Positions 44,929 to 53,121 of a stretch of DNA of 64,000 nucleotides are shown here, one piece after another. Numbering within the stretch: position 1 is the stretch's first letter; each line of letters begins with the position of its first letter. A program made the translations under genes and the position numbers. The notes beneath the pieces were generated by a model. It made no database searches. It saw only the letters and a list, made by a program, of their open reading frames with translations, and was not told the origin of the DNA. The stretch is from CAZUGO01 sp964619935 (lineage in GTDB: Bacteria; Planctomycetota; Phycisphaerae; UBA1845; CAIVHJ01). The stretch covers positions 96,212-160,211 of the forward strand of contig CAZUGO010000062.1 in NCBI GenBank assembly GCA_964619935.1, given 5' to 3'.

Positions 44929-45168
44929 ATGGACCCTGGCGACTGCAGCCCGGACCTCGATCCCCGGCCGGACGAAACTCCGGCCGGTCCCCCAGCCCGC
45001 GGGCGCCGCTGGCTGGGCATTCACTTCGAGTGCTGCCACGTGTACAGCCGCGTCTACAAGAACGCGGCCGGCACCGCCTACGAAGGACGCTGCCCCAGAT
45101 GCTACGCCCGGCTGGTCATCCCCGTCGGCCCTGGCGGTAGTACGGCACGATTCTTCTCCGCTTCCTGA
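44929..45168 (+). CDS. small zinc-ribbon protein, conserved in planctomycetes
   Basis: The 79-residue protein has a disordered Pro-rich N-terminus and a compact core: WLGIHFECCHVYSRVYKN, then YEGRCPRCYARLVIP and GPGGSTARFF. The Cys pairs (CC and C-x-x-C) look like a small zinc ribbon. I recall similar short proteins in many planctomycete genomes, function unknown. It starts at ATG 44929, 33 bases after the preceding stop. A GC hairpin (CCCGGC-ATC-GCCGGG) follows the stop within 40 bases. Confidence 0.72.
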   Translation: MDPGDCSPDLDPRPDETPAGPPARGRRWLGIHFECCHVYSRVYKNAAGTAYEGRCPRCYARLVIPVGPGGSTARFFSAS

Positions 45169-45385
45169 CGGTTGCCGCAAGGGAGCCGCAGCCCGGCATC
45201 GCCGGGTTCCGTGCGCCCATTAATAAGGTATAAGGGTTTGCCATGCCCGCTACCGGAATAAGTGAATGACCCCCAATCGCTTTCGATGTGCTCCGGCGCA
45301 ATCACGCCGGATCGCCGGCCGACCTTGGCACACGGTGGCCCTTCCCCATCCCGCAGACGCCACCCAGACCACGCTGTCGACTTGC

Positions 45386-45781
45386 CGAAACGACCCGGTC
45401 GACCTGGCGAAACGACCCGGTCGACCTGGCAAAACGACCTGGTCGACCTGGCAGAACGACCCGGTCGACTTGGCAGAACGACCTGGTCGACCTGGCGAAA
45501 CGACCAGGTCGACTTGGCAAAACGACCAGGTCGACTTGGCAGAACGACCAGGTCGACCTGGCAGAACGACCCGGTCGACCTGGCAGAACGACCAGGTCGA
45601 CTTGGCAAAACGACCAGGTCGACCTGGCAGAACGACCTGGTCGACTTGGCGAAACGACCAGGTCGATCTGGCAGAACGACCCAGTCGACTTGGCGAAACG
45701 ACCCGGTCGATCTGGCAGAACGACCCAGTCGACTTGCCGAAACGACACAGTCAGTGTGTCGGAACGACTGTGTCGTTTTGG
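45386..45781. repeat. 18-unit tandem array of a 22-bp palindromic repeat
   Basis: Eighteen head-to-tail units of exactly 22 bases fill the region. Each unit reads C-R-R-AACGACC, one variable base, R-GTCGA-Y-Y-TGG. Nearly all units keep the dyad CGAC-NNN-GTCG. Several contain the perfect palindrome CCAGGTCGACCTGG. Units 17 and 18 have new inner bases (ACA; TGT) but keep both the period and the dyad half-sites. A degenerate half unit precedes the first. Because 22 is not a multiple of three and no stops occur, all frames stay open on both strands, but nothing suggests coding. Possible roles are binding of a dimeric protein or RNA hairpins. Confidence 0.92.
45740..45779. terminator. long perfect inverted repeat at the end of the 22-bp array
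   Basis: AAACGACACAGTC (45740-45752) and GACTGTGTCGTTT (45766-45778) are perfect complements of 13 bases around a 13-base loop, followed by one more T. It could serve as a bidirectional terminator or as a distinct binding site. It is built from the last two units of the array. Confidence 0.4.
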
Positions 45782-45974
45782 GGAGCCGCCGGTAGTGCTC
45801 GGGTACAGCCGCGTTGAGGTCGGGTCGCAAGCAACCGCCCCCCCCAGCGCCCCGCGGACTGTCGGCCAACGGCGGGCGGCACGCTAGCGAGGCCATGGGG
45901 CCCCAGACAAGTTGTTCGGGGCTGCGGGCAGGGCCCCGCGTTCAAGGTGCACCGCGGCTATCGCCCTTTCGCGA

Positions 45975-46004
45975 TTGTTGGTTGCATGGTGCGCGGGCTA
46001 TAAT
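45975..46004 (+). promoter_or_regulatory. sigma-70-type promoter of the cation antiporter gene
   Basis: TTGTTG (45975-45980) and TATAAT (45999-46004) are 18 bases apart. The expected start near 46011 gives a leader of about 33 bases to the ATG at 46044. Confidence 0.5.
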
Positions 46005-46043
46005 GCCCAATCTTGCGGGCCAGCGATAACCTCGAGATTGTCG

Positions 46044-47129
46044 ATGTTCTCGGTTCTCCTATTTGGGACCCCACCGCCGACTTGGTGCATTTTTGTCGAG
46101 CTGGCTGTCTGCGGCCTGCTGGTGGCGCTGATTGGGGCCCGCTTGACCCACATGGCCGACGCCATCAGCGATCTCCTGAACCTGGGGAAGGCCTGGGTCG
46201 GGGTCCTGCTGCTGGCCAGTGTGACCTCCCTTCCGGAGGTGGTCACCAGCAGCACGGCCGTGCTCATCGGGCAACCCGATCTGGCATTCGGTAACATCTT
46301 CGGCAGTTGTATGTTCAATGTGGCGATCATCGTCATCCTGGATGGCATCTTGCGCCGGGGTTCGGTCCTGGGCGAGGTCACCAATGCCTCGCACGGGCTC
46401 AGCGCCTCGCTGGGCATCATCCTGATTGCCGTGGGCGTGTTGAGCATGAACGTCATGGGGCGGTTGCTCGACCGCCACCCGGCGGATTCACTTACACCGC
46501 GCCTGGTCGAGCTGGTTCTGTGTGCGGCGATCGCGGTGACCTATCTGGTGTGCATGCGCATGACCTTCCGCTTCGAGCGCCAGCAGGCCGCGGGTCAATT
46601 GAAGCTGCCGGCCGTCGAAGGCCAAACGAGTTCAACGATTTATGCCCAGTTTGGCGTGCTGTCAGCGGTCCTGGTGCTGCTGACCATCTGGTTGGCCCGC
46701 ACCGGCGACGTGCTTCAGGATCACCCCATTGAGGTCTTGGGCGGCCGGACCCTGGGGGCCACCTTCGTGGGGGCGTTCTTCCTGGCGGTGGCCACCTCGC
46801 TGCCTGAGATTGTCACCAGCGCCACCGCGGTGCGCATGGGACATCTGGACCTGGCCTTAGGCAACATTTTCGGCAGCAACATGTTCAACATTTTCGTGAT
46901 CCCTTTCTTGAAGTGCGTGTCGCTGGTTCACGGTGATGCGGTGCTGATGGGCGGCCCGCACTTCTCCATGCAATTACACACCATGGCAGCCCTGCTGGCG
47001 ATCCTGGTGACTGCGGTCGCCTCCGGAAGTTTGATTTACCGCACCAAGCGGCGGCTGTTCCATTTTGGGTTTGATTCCGCGATCATCGGGATCATATACG
47101 TCATCGGGTTTGTGGTGCTGCTGAATTGA
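46044..47129 (+). CDS. CaCA-family sodium/calcium-type cation antiporter
   Basis: The 361-residue inner-membrane protein has about ten hydrophobic segments in two inverted halves. Each half carries the alpha-repeat signature: SVTSLPEVVTSS with LAFGNIFGSCMFNVAI in the first, and ATSLPEIVTSATAV with LALGNIFGSNMFNIFV in the second. These SLPE and GN-x-x-GS-x-x-FN motifs form the cation-binding site in CaCA exchangers such as YrbG. Calcium for sodium or proton exchange is likely, but the ion is not certain from sequence. The ATG at 46044 is chosen because the upstream frame is not membrane-like. Confidence 0.88.
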   Translation: MFSVLLFGTPPPTWCIFVELAVCGLLVALIGARLTHMADAISDLLNLGKAWVGVLLLASVTSLPEVVTSSTAVLIGQPDLAFGNIFGSCMFNVAIIVILDGILRRGSVLGEVTNASHGLSASLGIILIAVGVLSMNVMGRLLDRHPADSLTPRLVELVLCAAIAVTYLVCMRMTFRFERQQAAGQLKLPAVEGQTSSTIYAQFGVLSAVLVLLTIWLARTGDVLQDHPIEVLGGRTLGATFVGAFFLAVATSLPEIVTSATAVRMGHLDLALGNIFGSNMFNIFVIPFLKCVSLVHGDAVLMGGPHFSMQLHTMAALLAILVTAVASGSLIYRTKRRLFHFGFDSAIIGIIYVIGFVVLLN

Positions 47130-47155
47130 TCGTTCTGCAAGAGGGCGATACCGAG

Positions 47156-49045
47156 ATGATCCGACTCGCCCACATCCTGCTCTGGTCGCTGGCCGCGGTG
47201 CCCCCGGCGGCTGAGCCCGTGGACCCCCCGAATCTGCCCGAGGACCGAGCCACCGACCCGGACGCGCCCGCCGAGGTGTCCACCGTTGTGGAAGGTCAAG
47301 TCGTCGACGCTCTGGGCCGCGGCGTGGCCGACGCTGACATCACCGTCGCCGCGGTCGACGGCCCGGCGGTTCACGGCAGCGCTCAATCCGGCGAATTCGG
47401 AGACTTCACCGTGCGGCTGGCCGGCCGGCATTACGGACGGTTCACCCTGACGGTGGGCCGGTCCGGATTCGTCACCCGCACCACCGAATTCGAGGTGGAT
47501 CCAGACGATCCGGAATCCTTCATCGACGTCGCCCTGGTCGGCAGCTTGTCCCTGTCGGGTACCGTCGTGCAGCAGAAGGACGACGTGCCCATTGCCGGTG
47601 CCCAGGTCGCGCTGCACACGCTGTACCGCAATGCCTCCGCCATCACCGACGCCCAGGGCCGCTTTTCGTTCGAGGAGCTGATCGCCTCCGAAATTCGGGT
47701 CACCGCCGAGGCCGACGGCTTCGGCCGCGAGGAAGTCAACATCGTGGTGCAGGCCGAGACGCCGGAGGTGCGCATCGCGCTTGACCCGGAGCGCGTGCTG
47801 GTCGTAACCGTGCTGGACAATCGAGACGCGCCCGTGCACCAGGCGGACGTGGAACTCGCCGTGGATTCGACCCGTGACTATCGCCGGGAGCAGACCGACG
47901 AGCGCGGCCAGGTCACTTTTCGCAGACTGCCGTACGATCAACTGCAGTTGTCCCTGCGGGTCAGTCATGCCCGCTACGTGGCAACCGGCCGGTACGACCA
48001 GCACGTGACCTTCGATCCCGAACCCGTCGAGAAGCGCCACGTCGTGCACCTGGTACCGGCCGCCGAGGTTCGAGGAACCGTGCGCAGCCGCGCCGAGGAC
48101 CGCGTCCTGAATGGGGTGCGCATCGACATCGATGCGGCCGACGAATACACTTCGCCCCACGCGTTCACGAATCTCTCCGGGCGCTATCGAATTGGCAGTT
48201 TGGAACCGGGTGTGTTGGTCATTACGGCACGGGTTGCCGGGCACGCGCCCGATGTACAGCAGGTGACGGTCGCGGCCGAAGCGCCAACGGTCGTCGACTT
48301 CGAGTTGGACAGAGGCCGCACCATTACGGGGGTGGTGGTGAATCCGGACGGTCGGCCGGTGTGGGGTGCCGAAGTCCGCACCCGGAAGTGGCGTGGGTTC
48401 GAAACCCTCCGGCTGGCGGCGTTCAGCGATGCCGCCGGGAAGTTCGTGCTGCCACACGCGCCGACCGATGCATTCCGGGTGGATGTGGTGGCTCCCGGCC
48501 AGGGCTGCCGCGACCAGGCGATTTCGGCCGAGCGCGATGATTACCGGCTTACGGTCGAGCCGCTGTCCGTCGCGGAGGCGGGAACCGCGCTGTGTCGGGC
48601 CGCGGTGGGAGATGCCTGCCCGGCATTGAACGTGACCACTTTGGGTGGGCGGCGCATCGATGCCGCCACGATCGCCGGCAAGGTGATCCTGTTTGATTTC
48701 TGGGCCACCTGGTGTGGCCCCTGCGTGGCTGAAGTGCCGACCCTCAAGAACATCTACCAGGAGCACGGCCGCCGCGGCGACTTCATGATGATCGGGGTCA
48801 GCAATGACTTCGACCAGGCAACGCTCGAGCGGTTTATCAAGCAGCGCGAGCTGCCCTGGGATCAGGTTTTCGGGCCCGACAGCGGAGCGCCGGAGCTGTC
48901 ACAGGCCTTCGGTGTCCAGGCGCTGCCTTGTACCATTCTGTTGGGGCGCGACGGCAAGATCGTGGCGGTCGGATTGGTCGGGGAAGCCCTGCAGCAGGCC
49001 GTCGGTGCCCAGCTCGGGTCCAAACCGCCGGCAGACGGCCCGTGA
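47156..49045 (+). CDS. secreted protein with several carboxypeptidase-regulatory-like domains and C-terminal TlpA-type thioredoxin
   Basis: The 629-residue protein starts with a signal peptide (LAHILLWSLAAVPPAA). Four to five beta-sandwich repeats of about 85 residues follow, each with the pattern V-x-G-x-V-x-D-x-x-G-x-x-V-x-x-A-x-V (VEGQVVDALGRGVADADITV; ITGVVVNPDGRPVWGAEVRT). The C-terminal 150 residues are a TlpA/ResA-like thioredoxin with FWATWCGPCVAEVPTL and the cis-Pro region ALPCTILLG. The thioredoxin Cys pair is intact, so it is probably a periplasmic or surface thiol reductant. The link to the repeats is unknown. It begins 26 bases after the antiporter gene. Confidence 0.88.
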   Translation: MIRLAHILLWSLAAVPPAAEPVDPPNLPEDRATDPDAPAEVSTVVEGQVVDALGRGVADADITVAAVDGPAVHGSAQSGEFGDFTVRLAGRHYGRFTLTVGRSGFVTRTTEFEVDPDDPESFIDVALVGSLSLSGTVVQQKDDVPIAGAQVALHTLYRNASAITDAQGRFSFEELIASEIRVTAEADGFGREEVNIVVQAETPEVRIALDPERVLVVTVLDNRDAPVHQADVELAVDSTRDYRREQTDERGQVTFRRLPYDQLQLSLRVSHARYVATGRYDQHVTFDPEPVEKRHVVHLVPAAEVRGTVRSRAEDRVLNGVRIDIDAADEYTSPHAFTNLSGRYRIGSLEPGVLVITARVAGHAPDVQQVTVAAEAPTVVDFELDRGRTITGVVVNPDGRPVWGAEVRTRKWRGFETLRLAAFSDAAGKFVLPHAPTDAFRVDVVAPGQGCRDQAISAERDDYRLTVEPLSVAEAGTALCRAAVGDACPALNVTTLGGRRIDAATIAGKVILFDFWATWCGPCVAEVPTLKNIYQEHGRRGDFMMIGVSNDFDQATLERFIKQRELPWDQVFGPDSGAPELSQAFGVQALPCTILLGRDGKIVAVGLVGEALQQAVGAQLGSKPPADGP

Positions 49046-49051
49046 TGCACC

Positions 49052-49087
49052 CCAAAAAAGAAGGCGGAGGTCTGGGCGACCTCCGCC
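49052..49087 (-). terminator. intrinsic terminator of the Gly-rich protein gene
   Basis: On the minus strand a perfect ten-base stem (GGCGGAGGTC and GACCTCCGCC, 49063-49087) with a five-base loop is followed by TTCTTTTTT. It lies about 28 bases after the stop of the minus-strand gene at 49116. Confidence 0.8.
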
Positions 49088-49115
49088 GGGTTGAGTTTAG
49101 CGCTTGCCGGTGGGG

Positions 49116-50054
49116 CTACGGGTAGAACGACTCGGTGAACGCGAAGCGGCCACCGATCAGTTCGTGCATTTCCAGAGTCTGGGTGATCACCAGCTTGTCG
49201 GCGAATGCCGTGATCGTCCCTAGACCGCCGCCGTCATCCCAGGTTTCCGGGCGGATGGTCTTGAGCATTTCGATCAGGTCTTCCTGCTTGTCTTCGCGGT
49301 CCTGTTCGAAGTCGATGAGGCCGCCGCCACCGCCCCCGCCGCCACCACCGCCGCCACGGCCCCCGCCGCCACCACCGCCGCCGCCGGCACCGCCGCCGCC
49401 TCCGCCGAAGATGCTGCCGCCGCCGCTGCCGCTGCCGCCGCCGCCGCTGCCGCCACCACCGCTTCCGCCACCACCGCCGCCGCGGCCACCGCCGCCGCCG
49501 CCGCCACCACTGGTACCGCCATTCTCAACGCGGATTTCGGGTGCGTCGCTCCAAAACGGCCGGCTGATGTATAAGTTCTCGACGGAGTAGGCCTTGGTGT
49601 ACAACCGGCTGTTGAAGTCGGCCCTGGTGGAGACCTTGATCATGCCGCCGATGACGTGGTAGGTCAGGCGATCGTTGTCGTTGTCGGCTTCATCGGACAC
49701 CTGGTTCAGGACCAGATCCAGAACCTCGCCCACGGTCGTATCGGTCATCGCCAGCGACACCAGCGTGGTGCGGTCGACGTTGGCTGCACTGTTCTCGATC
49801 TTCCGCCATGAGAACACCAAGTTCTTGAGCCCGTATGTCTCTTTCAGTTGCAGCAGGATGTCTTCGAGGGCTTCTTCATCCCACTCGACCGACTCGATCG
49901 GGGTGTTCAGCACCTTGACCATCTGCTGGATGCGAAACTGGGCCCGCGGGATCTGGAGTGGGCGCTGGGTCGCCGAAGGCGGCGGACTCTGGGCTGGCGC
50001 GGCCGCGGTGACGCCCACCAGGGCGACCAGGGTGCAGATCAGCTTGGTTCGCAT
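49116..50054 (-). CDS. secreted secretin-N/STN-like protein with a long poly-Gly insert
   Basis: The 312-residue protein has a signal peptide (KLICTLVALVGVTAAAPAQ), a domain of about 120 residues with WDEEALEDILLQLKETYGLK, LVSLAMTDTTVGEVLDLVL and YHVIGGMIKVSTR. This is the layout of STN/secretin N domains that sit before secretin pores. Then comes a Gly-rich tract of about 70 residues (49312-49510) with scattered Ser and Arg, and a C-terminal domain with ETWDDGGGLGTITAFADKLV. The start is placed at ATG 50054 before the signal peptide. There is no secretin pore domain. It may be an exported adaptor or a planctomycete-specific relative. Confidence 0.72.
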   Translation of the reverse strand: MRTKLICTLVALVGVTAAAPAQSPPPSATQRPLQIPRAQFRIQQMVKVLNTPIESVEWDEEALEDILLQLKETYGLKNLVFSWRKIENSAANVDRTTLVSLAMTDTTVGEVLDLVLNQVSDEADNDNDRLTYHVIGGMIKVSTRADFNSRLYTKAYSVENLYISRPFWSDAPEIRVENGGTSGGGGGGGGRGGGGGGSGGGGSGGGGSGSGGGSIFGGGGGGAGGGGGGGGGRGGGGGGGGGGGGLIDFEQDREDKQEDLIEMLKTIRPETWDDGGGLGTITAFADKLVITQTLEMHELIGGRFAFTESFYP

Positions 50055-50146
50055 GAAGATGTCTCCGTGATCGCCGTTGCGATCGGGTTTGCAAGTCGGG
50101 GCGCAATCACCCGAACTGGCGGGTGGGAACACTCGGTGCCCTTGAT

Positions 50147-50176
50147 ATTATACTCCCGCCGCCGGCGATCTTCCAA
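50147..50176 (-). promoter_or_regulatory. sigma-70-type promoter of the Gly-rich protein gene
   Basis: On the minus strand TTGGAA (50176-50171) and TATAAT (50152-50147) are 18 bases apart. Transcription near 50140 gives a leader of about 85 bases. Confidence 0.55.
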
Positions 50177-50227
50177 CGGGTGATCCGCCGGGCCGCCGGG
50201 CGGGGTTGGAATGCAACTCCATGAAAA

Positions 50228-50644
50228 TCAGCCGGTTACCTGTATTTTCTTATTGTCGGCTTCCGTCTTGTGGGTCATTGAGTAATTGTTGTCCTGGCGG
50301 GCGTGGTTGACGTTCAGCTTCTGTTTGTAGAGGTTCAGCACATCCGCCGCGTCCAGACCGAGGCACTGGGCCATGCTGATGACGAAGAAAAACAGGTCGA
50401 TGACCTCGACCCGGGCATTCTGCAGATCGTGGAGTTCGAAGCGACGGCCGTCGCGGGCTTCGCGGCACCAGTGCTTCCAGAAGGTGCAGTCCCGCAACTC
50501 CTCCAACTCGTTGGCGGCAGCCATGATGTAGTCATTCAAAAGCAGGCCGGCCTTCTGCGGATCAAAGTCATGGCGCAGCGACTCGGTGTCATGACCGATT
50601 CGCTTGTTTAGCGCTCCTTGTAACGTGAACATCTCTTGCAGCAC
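50228..50644 (-). CDS. dUTPase/MazG-like all-alpha NTP pyrophosphatase
   Basis: The 138-residue protein has the helical pattern of dimeric dUTPases/MazG relatives: MAAANELEELRDCTFWKHW (E-x-x-E-L), VEVIDLFFFVISMAQ (E-x-x-D metal site), and NLYKQKLNVNHARQDNNYS. The metal-binding acidic residues are kept. It likely hydrolyses dUTP or another non-canonical NTP to the monophosphate, cleaning the nucleotide pool. The start is GTG 50644, six bases after GGAGG. An ATG at 50632 is possible. It stands alone, divergent from selB. Confidence 0.82.
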   Translation of the reverse strand: MLQEMFTLQGALNKRIGHDTESLRHDFDPQKAGLLLNDYIMAAANELEELRDCTFWKHWCREARDGRRFELHDLQNARVEVIDLFFFVISMAQCLGLDAADVLNLYKQKLNVNHARQDNNYSMTHKTEADNKKIQVTG

Positions 50645-50848
50645 GGCGGACCTCCATCATGGCGGGCACGTTCCGGGGCCCCGCAGGGGTGCCGGGCATC
50701 GGCGGAACACCAGCAGCCATTCTAGCTGCCCGGCCAGGTGCTCGCAAACGGGGCTTTCCGGCGCTCGCCGAGCGGTGCCGGGTCATGGCGGCGGTCGGGT
50801 ACGGCCGGCGATCGAAGCTCGGGCAGCCCGGCGCCGCGGTTCCGAGAC

Positions 50849-50878
50849 TTGCCACGGGGTGGTTCGATTCCCGATAAT
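50849..50878 (+). promoter_or_regulatory. sigma-70-type promoter of selB, probably giving a leaderless mRNA
   Basis: TTGCCA (50849-50854) and GATAAT (50873-50878) are separated by 18 bases. The selB ATG is at 50885, so the transcript would begin at the start codon or within a base or two. No Shine-Dalgarno sequence is seen. Confidence 0.5.
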
Positions 50879-50884
50879 GCGCTG

Positions 50885-52927
50885 ATGGATCTGCAACTTC
50901 CAGCCAGTTCGGACGGCAAGTTCAGCCTCTCGCGTCACTTGCTGCTCGGGACGGCAGGCCACATCGATCACGGAAAGACCACGCTGGTCCGGGTCCTGAC
51001 CGGAACCGATACCGATCGTCTGCCGGAGGAGAAAGCCCGTGGGATGACCATCGAGCTGGGCTTCGCTGCGCTCGAGGTTGGCCGGGCGGGGGGGGAGGCG
51101 GTTCGCTTTGGGATCGTTGACGTGCCCGGCCATGAGCGCTTCGTCCGAACCATGGTCGCCGGTGCCACCGGGATCGACATGGTCTTGCTGGTGGTCGCCG
51201 CCGACGATTCGGTGATGCCTCAAACCCGCGAGCATGTCGACATCCTGAAGCTGCTGAATGTTCGCCGCGGCGTGGTGGCCATCACCAAATGCGACCTGGT
51301 CGATCCGGAGATGCCTGCGCTGGTTGAAGAGGAGGTTCGGGAGTTGCTGGCCGGCTCGCCGTTGGCGTCGGCGCCCATCGTGCCGGTTTCGGCCCACACC
51401 GGAGTTGGGTTGGACGTGCTGCGGGAGGCCCTGCTGGCCGAGGCCGGCCAGATCGAGGTGCGGCGGACCTCGGGGATCTTTCGGCTGCCCATCGATCGGG
51501 TGTTCACCGTCCATGGTCGCGGAACGGTGGTTACCGGATCGGCCTTGTCCGGAACGGTGACGGTAGGCCAGGCCTTGGAGTTGCTGCCGGCCCGCATACC
51601 CTGCCGGGTTCGTGGTTTGCAGACCCATTCGGATAATGCCGACCTGCTGCACGACGGGCAGCGGGTGGCCGTCAACCTGGCCGGGATCGGGCGCGAGCAG
51701 ATCGATCGCGGCGACGAGCTGGCCACGGTCGGCTACCTGACGCCGTCGGAATACCTCGACGTCGAGATTACAGCACTGTCCGCGAATGCCAAGGCCCTGC
51801 GCCATCTGCAGAACGTGCGCTTGTGTATGGGTACGGGCGAGTGCCTGGTTCGGTTGCGATTGCTTGGGGGCGGCTCCGGTTCCAATCGCGGGAGGCGGGT
51901 GTTTGGGCTGGCGCCTGGGGACCGGGGGTTTGCTCAATTGCAATCTGAGCGTCCGGTAGTTGCGGAGTGGCACCAGCGGTTCATCCTTCGTGACGAGACC
52001 GACTCTCGAACGGTGGGCGGCGGCCTGGTCTTGCGTCCGGTGTCGCGCCGCCTGCAGCGCGCTGACGCGGCGGATATCGACGGTCTGGGGGTCCTGCGGA
52101 GCGGCGATGCAACGGCCCGCTTGGAAGAGATTATTCGGTTTGCCAGGGTTGGGCGCTTTGCCAAGGGCCGCGGTCAACTCGATGAATTGAGCATCGCAAG
52201 TGCGGCCGGAATCTCGGCCGAGGCCATCGCGCCGCTGCTCGACCAGTTGATTGGCCAGGGACGCGTGCGGCTGCTGGGTGACCAGGGGCTGCTGGTTCCG
52301 CTGGCGACCCTGGATCGCTGTGCGCGGCAGGCCATCGAGAAGCTCGCTCAATTCCATCGCGGTCATCCGGACGACCCTGGCTATTCGCTGCCTTCCTTCG
52401 AGGGTTGGGTGAAGCGCCGCTGGGGTGACGAGGTCGGCGGCTTCTTGGTGGAGCATCTGTTGGGCACCGGCGGCTGGCGGGCGGACCACCCCGATTGCGG
52501 CCGGGTCAGGGTCATCGGGCGATACTGCTGCCTGTCCGAGTTTGCGCCCAAAATGTCCGCCGAGGACGAACGCTTGTTGCGGGCCATCATCGACGAGTAT
52601 CGCGACGCCGCGTTCCAGCCGCCCAGCGTCACCGCCTTGCGCAGCACCCAATCGGCCAGCAGCAGCCGGGTGACCAAGTTGCTCAAGATCGCGACCGCCA
52701 CGGGGCAACTGGTGCGGATCTCCCCTGACTTGCTCATGCATCCCCGCTGCCTGGAGCAGCTCAAGGCCCGCTTGTCCGCCGCCTTTGGTGCGGAGGGCGT
52801 GACGGTCGCGGAAGTTCGGACCCTGATTGATTCCAGCCGCAAGTACGTGGTGCCGGTGTTGGAGTATCTCGACAAGACCGGCTTCACCCGTCGGGTCGGC
52901 GACCGCCGCCTGCCGGCCGAAGCCTGA
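50885..52927 (+). CDS. selB: selenocysteine-specific elongation factor SelB
   Basis: The 680-residue protein delivers Sec-tRNA to UGA codons followed by SECIS hairpins. The GTPase motifs are [13 protein letters not shown] (G1), GMTIELGFA (G2), [15 protein letters not shown] (G3) and TKCDLVD (G4). Domains 2 and 3 follow to about 340, then four winged-helix domains (about 400-680) that read the SECIS. The length fits the full bacterial type. It is followed after about 190 bases by selA and then tRNA-Sec, a compact selenocysteine cluster. No selD and no obvious UGA-containing selenoprotein gene is in the window. Confidence 0.95.
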   Translation: MDLQLPASSDGKFSLSRHLLLGTAGHIDHGKTTLVRVLTGTDTDRLPEEKARGMTIELGFAALEVGRAGGEAVRFGIVDVPGHERFVRTMVAGATGIDMVLLVVAADDSVMPQTREHVDILKLLNVRRGVVAITKCDLVDPEMPALVEEEVRELLAGSPLASAPIVPVSAHTGVGLDVLREALLAEAGQIEVRRTSGIFRLPIDRVFTVHGRGTVVTGSALSGTVTVGQALELLPARIPCRVRGLQTHSDNADLLHDGQRVAVNLAGIGREQIDRGDELATVGYLTPSEYLDVEITALSANAKALRHLQNVRLCMGTGECLVRLRLLGGGSGSNRGRRVFGLAPGDRGFAQLQSERPVVAEWHQRFILRDETDSRTVGGGLVLRPVSRRLQRADAADIDGLGVLRSGDATARLEEIIRFARVGRFAKGRGQLDELSIASAAGISAEAIAPLLDQLIGQGRVRLLGDQGLLVPLATLDRCARQAIEKLAQFHRGHPDDPGYSLPSFEGWVKRRWGDEVGGFLVEHLLGTGGWRADHPDCGRVRVIGRYCCLSEFAPKMSAEDERLLRAIIDEYRDAAFQPPSVTALRSTQSASSSRVTKLLKIATATGQLVRISPDLLMHPRCLEQLKARLSAAFGAEGVTVAEVRTLIDSSRKYVVPVLEYLDKTGFTRRVGDRRLPAEA

Positions 52928-53121
52928 GGCGCCCGCGGGGTCTCCCCGGGGCCCGGCATGGGGGCTGGTCGGCGCTGTCAGGAGGGCGATCTGCCGGCGT
53001 GGGTTGGCAAGGGTGGCATGATCACCGGCCGGTTGCTGGCTGCCGATTGCTGGCAGGCCGCCGCCGGGACCCGGCCGAGGCGTTTGACTCCGCTGCGGGG
53101 CGGTCACATGATGATACGATC

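Noticed and set aside
45386..45781. CRISPR array
   Set aside because: Units are contiguous with no spacers of unique sequence, and there are no cas genes.
45262..45887. Long overlapping open frames in all three plus frames and on the minus strand across the 22-bp array
   Set aside because: They arise because the 22-base unit has no stop in any frame. The products are simple repeats with no start signals and mutually exclusive frames.
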